From contig QKWP01001118.1 in the NCBI GenBank assembly GCA_003550325.1, forward strand, positions 22,473-86,472: a stretch of DNA of 64,000 bases, in the 5' to 3' direction. The notes under the pieces were generated by a model. The model made no database searches and was not told where the DNA came from. It saw nothing but the letters and a program-made list of their open reading frames with translations. This stretch comes from Gigaspora rosea. Its lineage: Eukaryota > Glomeromycota > Glomeromycetes > Diversisporales > Gigasporaceae. Made by a program: the position numbers and the translations under genes. Of this stretch, positions 55,978 to 64,000 are shown piece after piece (position 1 is the first letter of the stretch; the number at the start of each line of letters is the position of its first letter).

Positions 55978-58385
55978 TTACAGTCTTACCTTTGCCATTC
56001 GAACAGCAGTTTTGATTTCTCTACCATTCAATTTTCGTTGTTTTAATTTATCAATATCGACTTGACTTTCATTTTTACCATCAGCACGATCCAAGAAAGT
56101 ACGCCAAACTTGAGAACGTGCTAATTCATCAAGTTCATCATATTTTAAGATTACGCTATAATAATCATACATACCACGATTTGTTGTAAGAAAGAGAATT
56201 CCTTGATGATATTCTAATAATCTTAGGAATATTCCCACCAAAGCATTACGGTTTATATCATTTTTACTTCTTTGTTCCAAGAAAATGTCAATACATAATA
56301 AAATATATATAATACAAATGTTTATATATATATATAGATATGTAAATTTAATATTTCAGAATTACATTTTTGGCACTGACAGAAGAATAACATCATACAG
56401 ACCTTCGTCAATTAGAATTACAGCATTCCAAATACTTGCAACTTCAAGAATTTCACTTAATTTATCTTCTAATTCTTTAGGTGTTACACCTAATTCACCA
56501 ACACTGACAGCATATAAGGGACGATGCAAATATTCAGAAATAGCTTAAGCAGTCAATGTTTTACCGACTAAATTAATTCATTAAATTAATACATCGAATT
56601 AATCATTTAATACTATAATAAGTTTTGAGCAATCATTTAAAAAGTTTAGTGGTAAAAATACCTCCAGGAGGCCCGTGTAATAAGAAAATGCAACCACCAC
56701 CTTTACCACTAATCAAATCTAATCCTCCAGAATGTTCGGATTTTACCAAGCTTGTAATAATGTCTTTTCTATCGATATCCATTATTAAATTATCAAATGC
56801 ATCATCATCAAATTTAATTTCTTAAAAAAATAAATAAATAAATATATATATTTAGATTAGTTATGATACTTTCAAGTGTAAATAAATTTATAAAACTTAC
56901 CATCCACTTGATCAACATAAAATTGACCCCATTTTTTAGCCATAAAGCTAAAACCAAAGAATGTAGGGGAACAAATGCTAAGTTCTTCCTCTTTAATTTT
57001 TCTTTTTGAAATATTATCAATGTTATGGGTATAATCATCATAAGTTGAAGGGTTATAACCCATATCATAATTTGGATTAATTTGACCAAAAGTTGAAGCA
57101 TCAATCATAATACGTCCATCACCTCTATAAAAAGTAGCGCCAAAACAAGATTGACGAAAAAATTTTCCCGAATATCGTAAATAATGAGAACCAATAGCAA
57201 GCATTTCAAATTTTTTACCACGTTTTACTAATTCATTATATATTGCACTTTCTTTCGGTAAAGGAACTACAGGAAGTTTATCAATATTTAACACACCGAC
57301 ATAATGATCAATGTACCAATTCTTAATACTATTCACAAATTCATGACCATCTAATAAACAAAGAAGTGTGTATAAGCCAATATATCATATAGATTTATAT
57401 AGACATTGCATGCAATAATGAAAAAAAAATTAATATACTGTACTTGAATCAATAATTTCACCAGTAATGACAAAGAATTGCGTGCTACCATAAGATTTAT
57501 ATTCACGTCTTGTAATCCGAGCACCAAAAACTTTTCCGTGTAATTGTGAATAAACTTGAGTGTCTAAATGATAAAGAAGTGTAAATAGTTTTAATATAAT
57601 ATAAATGTTATCTAAAAACAAAACTATAAATATTAAGTACATACCATTTGGAAATATATACCACAAATTTTTATAAGAAATTTCATGCTAATAATTAATT
57701 GATAAGTTATTTATTTAATTAGGTATTCGATTTAAAAATACAAAATATTTTAACAAAATTAAACCTTATTAAGCATATTTTCAATTTGCTTCAATGTCGA
57801 ATCAAATTCTTTTTCTAACCAATTGATCAATTGTATTAACGATTCATCATTTCGCTCATCAAAGTTTTTAATTGTGGAAGAATCATGAATAATTCATGAG
57901 CGGATATCTGAACAAAAAAAAAACATCAGTAAAAAAGGTCGAAATATAATTAATTTAATTTTATTACCTTTGGATTTAAATTATACAATTCATCAGAATT
58001 CAAAAATGTTTTTAGGGGAGTTAACATGTCTTTATCTATTATCTTGATAAAAGTCGAATCACGGATTTCTTCAATTGTAAAAGGTTCACTCCCTTTAGCT
58101 AAAGATAACAGATTGAGCAACTGGATATCAAATAATAGAAAACACACAAAGCACAAATGGAATAAGAGAGCGATTACTTTTAGGCGATAAAATAGGTGAT
58201 GTAGAATCTAAATCAGGAGTTTGAATTTCCGATTTATTGTTTTCATCAGTAATTTTTTTATTTTTAGTTGTCGAGTCATTTTTATTTTCTCCTGAAATTT
58301 CAGTGACTGAATCCTTGATACACTCGTTATTTAATTTGAGAGTATCCTTTGAAATATCTTTAGTAACTTTTGAATTTTCGGGCAT
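55978..58385 (-). pseudogene. AAA-family ATPase paralogue 2 (broken)
   Basis: From MPENSKVTKDISKD at 58,385: a polar Ser/Thr/Asn-rich N terminus; a helical segment (EPFTIEEIRDSTFIKIIDKD); a fungal N-terminal region with WYIFPNG, GKVFGARITRREYKSYGS and NSIKNWYIDHYVGVLNIDKL, then FFRQSCFGATFYRGDGRIMI; and the ATPase core with GPPG (Walker A first half, 56,676), intron, VGKTLTA, GVTPKELEDKLSEILEVAS, ILIDE (Walker B), intron, and EQRSKNDINRNALVGIFLRL with LTTNR. Faults: a stop directly after VGKTLTA, frameshifts around 57,850 and 58,140, and a deletion after LTTNR that removes the usual FDEAFHSR arginine-finger segment. Function in this family is ATP-driven remodelling of unknown substrates. Confidence 0.82.
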
Positions 58386-58759
58386 GTTGATTAATTATTT
58401 TTCCAGCTAAAGGACAGTCAAGATCAAGTGATCAATACTGCTGCATATTTATAGAATTTTTTATAAAGTGCAGAATTATGATATAATATCTACGCAAAAT
58501 TTTGGTTCTAATTATAGTAATTCATTTCTTTACGCATCTGTCATTTGATTATCGTTAGATTTAAGAAGAAAAAGGAAAATTATTATGATTATCACTAGAC
58601 ATTTTTATACTTCGGTCATAATTTGCCACATCAAGCACGAAGATTTTACTGTGCGTAAATACAAATGTAGATCGTATTGGGATAGAGTCGACGCAAAAAA
58701 TTTGAAAATATCGATATTATGCGGTACATAACGCAAATAAGGACATAGTACGTACTTAC
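58386..58759. other. 5' flank of AAA paralogue 2
   Basis: AT-rich, no gene recognised. It would contain the promoter of the minus-strand AAA gene. Confidence 0.4.
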
Positions 58760-59016
58760 GTTATTGTTGATAGGAATTTCAGGAGGAAAAAAATGAATTT
58801 GAAAAATCATCATAGATACAATAGGACTATCGGTAAACAAAGAAGGAAATCATTTAATGCGTGATAGGATTTAGGTCTTAAATTTCTTTCTAATGCTTGA
58901 CTTTTCTTTCTTCCGTGTTAATTTTATAAATAGAGCTAGATTTTGCCTGTCGAAATAGATAAGTATTGACATGATAATAATAATAAAAGTAACAAAATCG
59001 ACTTAGTCCTCTAAAT

Positions 59017-59115
59017 ATGTTGTCTTTTACTTTCTTTTCTTGTGCATATGCTGCTCCTGTGTATCCACAACTTGTCAAATACACCTTACCTTGTCAAATC
59101 GACATGCCTTTTTAG
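59017..59115 (+). pseudogene. 5' stub of a possible secreted-protein gene
   Basis: ATG, then MLSFTFFSCAYAAPVYPQLV and KYTLPCQIDMPF, then a stop. The hydrophobic start with Ala/Cys and AYAAPVYP looks like a signal peptide and cleavage region. The D1 copy (from 45,946) keeps CAYTAPVYPQVVQYTLPCQI, but only after a frameshift. An upstream TATAAATAG is shared. The downstream exons are absent or decayed. Alternatively this is chance coding potential in a repeat. Confidence 0.3.
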
Positions 59116-59684
59116 GGTATCATTGCGCAGTTGATTGTTATTCCTGTGGTGAGTTACTCCCACGACAGTACCAAATGGTTCAAGTCCCTGCACTGCGCAT
59201 TAATGGTTGAATATTTAAACTTGTAGGAATCTTGATTTTACTTTTCTGAGTAATTTTAATTATTAAAAAGAGATCAAAATATTATTAAAATGAAGAACAA
59301 ATACTTCGATTCGTGTGAAGAATAAATTTATACTGTATGATTAAAATAAGACAATAGCAAATGTTGTGTGGAGTTTCAAAGGTAACTTAATTTGAAAATA
59401 AGTGGGAGTTTGAAAAGTCCTATTACTGTTTTGAAATTTTGAAATCAGAAAATGAAATAGGTGTTATCCTGAGAAAAAATATGCAAACCTTTTATTTGAT
59501 GAATGGATCTAGAATTTCGAAAGAAAAGTTTCGGTCGTAAAAGTATTTCATTATTATATAAATAATCTTACAAATAAAAATAAATAGGATTTATAATCAC
59601 TGATTTTGGAATAACCTCACAATTTGATTCGAAATAAGAAATCTGAACATTAGCTTTGAAACTCTAATAGGTTTGAATTGCTTT

Positions 59685-59719
59685 TTTTTTTTTTTTTCTT
59701 TTTTAAACCCCGAGATAGT
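59685..59719 (-). mobile_element. Poly(A)-tailed retroposed fragment, minus strand
   Basis: On the minus strand it reads ACTATCTCGGGGTTTAAAAA and continues into poly(A). It is flanked by GAATTGCTTT on both sides (59,675-59,684 and 59,720-59,729), a perfect 10-bp duplication. Confidence 0.8.
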
Positions 59720-60014
59720 GAATTGCTTTTTCAAATACATTGATCAATTAAAGATCATATTTAAAATCTAAGAGAATTCATTTTGTGGTTTAGAAATAAC
59801 TTGAACGATCATAACCAATCAATAACTTGATAATTTAAATAAATTACAATTTATTAAAGAATTTTAACTATGACTTAATCATTTGGAAGTTTGCTTACTA
59901 AATTTCTCAATAATAAATCTGTAACTGATGTTGGGGATTTCAAAGTTAACAAATAAGTGACGCATTTCGATCAAGTTTTTGTTAGGCTATTTTGATTTAA
60001 GATTTTAAAATAAA

Positions 60015-61283
60015 CTAGCATTCTTGCACGTCCTTACGGACGTGTAGTAAAAATAATTACTGTACCATATTTGCAAATTAATTTAATAGGATGTTGGTTT
60101 GTTTTAGTAAAAATCTTTTGCGGCCACCACATAAGTCATATTTTAGTGAATATTATTTAGTTTTGATATTTGTGGCTTCTTGATTATTTGCGGTCATCAC
60201 ATGAGTCATATTTTAGTGAATATTACTTAACCTTGATATTTGTGGCTCCTTGATTATTTATTCACGGGATTTACAGCGCAATACCAGGAATGGAGTTTTC
60301 CGTGAGTGAAAACGAAAGAGTATGGTTTACATGAATGTGAATTGACGTTCGTTTCACCAAATCTTGCATTTGGTTGGATGGCTGTGATCTCTAAATATAT
60401 AAACACGGGTAATTTCGGATTGGTAATTGCCTGTTTAAGACGCTGCCATGTGACTGTATGTGATGAGTTTATGGCTTATCGAAATGTTATTAAGGTTATA
60501 TGTATACACACGTATTCACATCTGGTTAGATGACCGATTGGATATGCTTTTTAAATTTATTTGAATGTGGCAAGTGTGGATAAGTTTGAAAATTCGACCA
60601 CCTAATGTGACCGATGTAACCAATGCCACGTTGACGTTTCTATTGCATCGCATTTGCATTGTGTTATGTTTATATTGATACAATCTTTAACTTTATTTAT
60701 AAAATAATAAACTTTTTCATGCGGGTTTACTATCCGATTGATAGATTACGATACAGAATATTAAAAATTTTGATTATACTTTTGCTATTCATATTACTGT
60801 ATTAGTATATTACGTTCGTAAACACTTATATACCCACCACGTATTTCTATATGATTATTCATTATTTATCAAAATATCATTTAAACTCAACACTATAGAT
60901 GCCACGTTAACTATAATTTCTAAATCACTAAATGCAACAACTAAGACTATTTTATAATTAAAAAGGCAATGTTAAACTATTCAGTAAGCTAAGCCTGTCT
61001 CCCACTCTTTCTCGTCTATTCAAAAAAATTCTACAAACTTAACATACTAAATAGATGAAAAACCAATCATATACTCAAGAAATTTCAGTTCCTGGTTTTA
61101 GTACAACTGCATTGCGCAGCTATCTTAATAAACTTCTAGCTTCGAAGAGATAATTTATCTCGTGACAACGTAAGGCTTTTCAAAATCCGGTTTTCTGACA
61201 ACAATCATGTTTGTGTGTATGCATAAGCAAGCCAATCAGAACGTTTTTAACGCGGACACATTATAGAGATTTAATAGTATAGA
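60015..61283 (-). mobile_element. Non-autonomous Helitron
   Basis: On the minus strand the 5' end is TCTATACTATTAAATCTCTA, preceded by A. The 3' end is the hairpin CACGTCCGTAAGGACGTG (60,027-60,044), then 8 nt, then CTAG (60,015-60,018) followed by T. This matches Helitron rules: 5' TC, a 3' palindrome about 10 nt before CTRR, and insertion between A and T. There is no Rep/helicase gene. A 75-codon plus-strand frame (60,306-60,533) could be captured sequence but is unrecognised. Near the 5' end is a copy (complement) of the AGCTGCGC...AAAACCAGGAAC hairpin box (61,090-61,128). Confidence 0.85.
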
Positions 61284-61447
61284 TTTACATGTTGGTAACT
61301 CATGAATTTTGATTGGTTGAATATGCTTGTTACGTAAAATTTTGCTTTTGGACCTAAATAATTTTGCCAAAATTTAGTTTACTAATAAAACTGCTGACCG
61401 ATGTATTAAGTAAAATTGCCCAGATTGTAATTTTTGCTGCAATAGCG

Positions 61448-62071
61448 CTATAAGAAAAGTGGTACGGGTGGTGGTACGGGTTGGTGTCGGGAATGCTCGA
61501 AATGGCACGAATCTTGTGGCACGCACAGGAACGTTTTACGGAATGGCACGGTAAAAATGGCACGGACATTACGGCAAAAGGTGGCACGTAATATCACGTC
61601 ATATAAATGGCACGTTCAGATGTGTACGTTACACACGTGTTGGCTCGTTTCGTGGAGAGCAAAAGATCAGTAAAGGTTTTTTTTAAAAAAACAGAGCGAT
61701 ATCTCATGATTTCACTAATGAAGCTTCCCTGTGTGTCTTAACAAAATAAATTCCTTACAAAATTTTGCTTCATATAAGTTAGCTTGTTCATCTTATATTG
61801 ATTACTTATGTAAATTTATGTTTTAATGGTTAATCCACATCATTATCGCGGTGGCACGTGAATTTACGTTCATTGCACGTGCCAAATCCCGTGCTGTTTC
61901 GACTAGTAAACTGCTGCAAAACCCGGGCCATTTACGGTCCAATTGGCACGGGCATACGGTCCCACACGGTCCACAGAATCCGTACCGACTCGGGACATAC
62001 CGTACAAATCCGGATCTTGACCCGTGCCTATCCGACGCCAACCGTGCCGATCCGGTCAAATTTTCTTATAG
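61448..62071. mobile_element. Second element with CTATAAGAAAA ends
   Basis: CTATAAGAAAAGTGGTACGG at the left and TTTTCTTATAG at the right. Arms are filled with GGCACGG/CCGTGCC units. Related to 26,436-27,082. Open frames on both strands within the right arm are products of the repeats. Confidence 0.65.
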
Positions 62072-62079
62072 GGTAGTAG

Positions 62080-62604
62080 TTGCCAGCATAAGTTAGTATT
62101 AAGAGGTCTGAATCTGAATCGTCGGATTGGCTTGGGTTACACAAAATGCAAAATTTTTGGACACTACTAATTTGAACATGTGATCCAGTAAAGTCATCTG
62201 ATCTTGATGTTTTCTACCAATCAGATAAATATAATTGTGATTAATAAGAATTTGTCATACGTTAAATTTCGTTTTTTGGCTGATATATTTAGCAAATGGT
62301 CACAATAGTTAAAAGTGCTGTTTGCATTTACAACACCCCAGCCTTTAATTTTTAAACTTGAGGCTCGAAATTCTCATATTTACGTTCAACAAGACCCAAA
62401 GACTAAAGAACCAGTAAAGAACTCCGTGTAAAAATAAGGGACCATATCGATATGTTTATCTGTTATGATTATCCAAAAATTTCTATTGGTGGATTTATTT
62501 TTAGATATCACAATATCATCTTGGGACATATTTGAATCAAATCCGCCCATATGTAATGATCGTCTTCACTGCACTGCATCCATTTTTTTGCGCGGGTAAT
62601 ACAA
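62080..62604. other. Non-coding, nothing recognised
   Basis: AT-rich sequence without a supported gene or repeat. Confidence 0.4.
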
Positions 62605-62660
62605 ACTCTTGAACAATCGGAGAGTGCAATTTTGACTATTCCGGATCAGCCAACAGGGAG
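62605..62660 (-). repeat. Isolated copy of the TGATCCGG-TCAAAATT module
   Basis: On the minus strand it reads GGCTGATCCGGAATAGTCAA, then AATTGCACTCTCCGATTG, close to 43,703-43,746 (CTGATCCGGGACGATCAAAA, then CTCCGATTG). No element ends are recognised around it. Confidence 0.55.
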
Positions 62661-62758
62661 AACGTCCCAAATATGGAAAATGGATACACGAATGTTGAGT
62701 GACTGTTCACTTGCTAAATAGCCAATTAAAATCGTTGATTTTTAAAGCAACAAATCGA

Positions 62759-62913
62759 TAGAGATTGGAACCGTTTAACCGTTTAAAAATTGCTCTATAG
62801 ATGCAGGCAAAGGCAAATTATGTTAGCCATGGGCCGAAATTATTTTAAAGCCGGCCAAATTAAACAGAAACAATTAAACGATTAAGAAAAATTTTAGGCG
62901 GTTCCAATCCCTA
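62759..62913. mobile_element. Independent copy of the MFS-intron hAT-like MITE
   Basis: TAGAGATTGGAACCG and CGGTTCCAATCCCTA ends. Flanks CAAATCGA and CAAATCAA (7/8), different from the CGATAAAG target in the MFS genes, so this is a separate insertion of the same family. Confidence 0.87.
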
Positions 62914-62934
62914 CAAATCAAACGAAATTTAATA

Positions 62935-63108
62935 AAAATTTATATTTAAAAACTCAAAATAATACCGTTGAATGTTAATATAGGCAGACAAACGGGTCTT
63001 TATTAATTTGGAACATTAAAAAAAATTTATATTTAAAAAACTCAAAATAACTACCGTTGAATGTTAATACAGGCAGACAAACGGGTCTTTATTAATTTGG
63101 AACATTTA
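62935..63108. repeat. Two-copy tandem duplication, about 87 bp unit
   Basis: Both units contain ACCGTTGAATGTTAATA and AGGCAGACAAACGGGTCTTT, with few differences. Confidence 0.9.
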
Positions 63109-63472
63109 AACTATATTAATTTTATATTATATATAAGTTATGAACATCGTTATTTGAAAATTTTTATTTAAGACGATTTCTATTTGTACAAGAGTGTATA
63201 AAATCACGCTAATTCGGGGTTCTAACAAAAAATGTTCCTTGTCAAATTTTAGTATAAATTATGACCCTTTCTATCCTAAAACTAACCCTTATCCTAATCT
63301 TACTCATTTTGCAAATTGATTAATTAATGCCTGTGTTTCATACACTAGTGTACAATAAAAATTTTCGTTATTTAATTCTATGCCTAGTCAACTTAAATTT
63401 TTCCATGTATTATGTACTATTATACTATTGAAAAGATCTTTAAATCTTAGTAGCTTTGTTCTACATATCGTA
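63109..63472. other. AT-rich, no gene recognised
   Basis: Nothing supported. A short CCTAAAACTAACCCTTATCC stretch occurs at about 63,274. Confidence 0.4.
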
Positions 63473-63476
63473 TTAC

Positions 63477-63780
63477 CAGTCATAGGACATGTCCTAACTA
63501 AATGCTGTTACTTATAAATCAAATGAGTTGACTTACCTAATTTTATATTAAAATTTATACAAAAATTTCATTTAAATTAATTTATTTAAAAATATTCATA
63601 TATACCTTTCTTTAAATTTTAAATATATATTCTTTAGTATTTAACAGATATGTATATTTTTAAATAAATTTAATTAAACGATTTTTTTGCATAAATTTAT
63701 ATATGAATTAGGTGAGTCAACTCATTTGATTTATAAATAACAGCATTTGAAACCCCTGAAAAGGGAATGTCCTGTGACTG
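63477..63780. mobile_element. 304-bp foldback MITE
   Basis: CAGTCATAGGACATGTCC and GGGAATGTCCTGTGACTG form the ends. Inner arms AAATCAAATGAGTTGACTTA and its near complement extend the inverted repeat to about 65 bp. TTAC occurs on both sides (63,473-63,476 and 63,781-63,784). Confidence 0.8.
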
Positions 63781-63784
63781 TTAC

Positions 63785-64000
63785 ATATTGTACCTATGTA
63801 AATCTATTACCACATCCTAAAAACCTTTGTAACAAAAAAAAAAAAGATAAAAGTGAAATTAATTAACTGTTATTTTTATATTTCAACTTTTTTAAAAGAA
63901 ATTTTTATATAACACATGCAAAAAAGCTTATTATATGTTATAAATTTTACATTTATAATACTTCTTTAAATCGTTATTTTAAACTTACACTTTTTTGCGC
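63785..64000. other. AT-rich window end
   Basis: No feature is recognised. Confidence 0.4.

Larger units (their letters stand above)
58760..59850. repeat. Duplicated block D2
   Basis: Direct-orientation match to 45,780-46,700. Contains a TATAAATAG box (58,925-58,933) about 85 bp before a short open frame, conserved in both copies. Confidence 0.75.

Noticed and set aside
61823..62096. Three overlapping frames in a GC-rich stretch
   Set aside because: Produced by CCGTGCC/GGCACGG repeats in the arm of the 61,448-62,071 element.

Overview
This looks like nuclear DNA of an arbuscular-mycorrhizal fungus (Glomeromycotina; Rhizophagus-like is my best inference). The sequence is very AT-rich. Its genes have many short introns with GTAAGT/AG junctions. 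The recognisable proteins belong to families that are expanded in that lineage: tnp2/Plavaka-like transposases, tyrosine-kinase-like protein kinases, AAA ATPases with a long fungal N-terminal region, LINE reverse transcriptases and 14-TM MFS transporters. I found no rRNA, tRNA, CRISPR or prokaryotic operon. Most of the window is nested transposable elements and segmental duplications. The duplicated copies often serve as empty sites that date and delimit the insertions.

Left part (1-7.7 kb): a palindromic MITE dimer with telomere-like TTAGGG repeats sits at the edge. Next is a broken ubiquitin-conjugating enzyme (E2) gene, whose exon is split by a 1.26 kb non-autonomous transposon with a perfect 8-bp target duplication. 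A GC-richer repeat block of unknown type follows, then a truncated protein-kinase fragment.

Duplicated units A (about 7.86-14.4 kb), B (35.3-44.85 kb) and C (47.6-53.1 kb): each carries a solo LTR just downstream of a minus-strand MFS (DHA2, 14-TM type) gene. MFS A reads as intact, C is nearly intact with a slightly shortened C terminus, and B has at least two frameshifts. All three keep a GC-AG intron that contains the same hAT-like MITE. Each unit has also collected private MITE insertions.

Between A and B: unit A is interrupted at 14,400 by a 10.6 kb DNA transposon (14,400-24,971) with 16-bp terminal repeats. It encodes a broken tnp2-type transposase on the plus strand and a broken multi-exon coiled-coil gene on the minus strand, and it contains further nested elements. 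Next come several MITEs, a degenerate LINE (about 27.9-31.4 kb) and the first AAA-ATPase pseudogene (32.1-35.3 kb), whose intron holds a 1.2 kb MULE-like insert.

Right part (45-64 kb): fossil pogo-type transposase sequence, unit C, a second AAA-ATPase pseudogene (56-58.4 kb), a duplicated block at 45.8-46.7 and 58.8-59.85 kb, a well-delimited minus-strand Helitron (60,015-61,283), and more MITEs and tandem repeats.

The most unusual signal not explained by ordinary annotation is a short conserved module of inverted half-sites, CGG-N6-CCG (core TGATCCGG followed by an A/T-rich TCAAAATT block). It recurs in elements with otherwise different ends. It looks like a Zn2Cys6-type binding palindrome carried by several mobile-element families. 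That function is inference.
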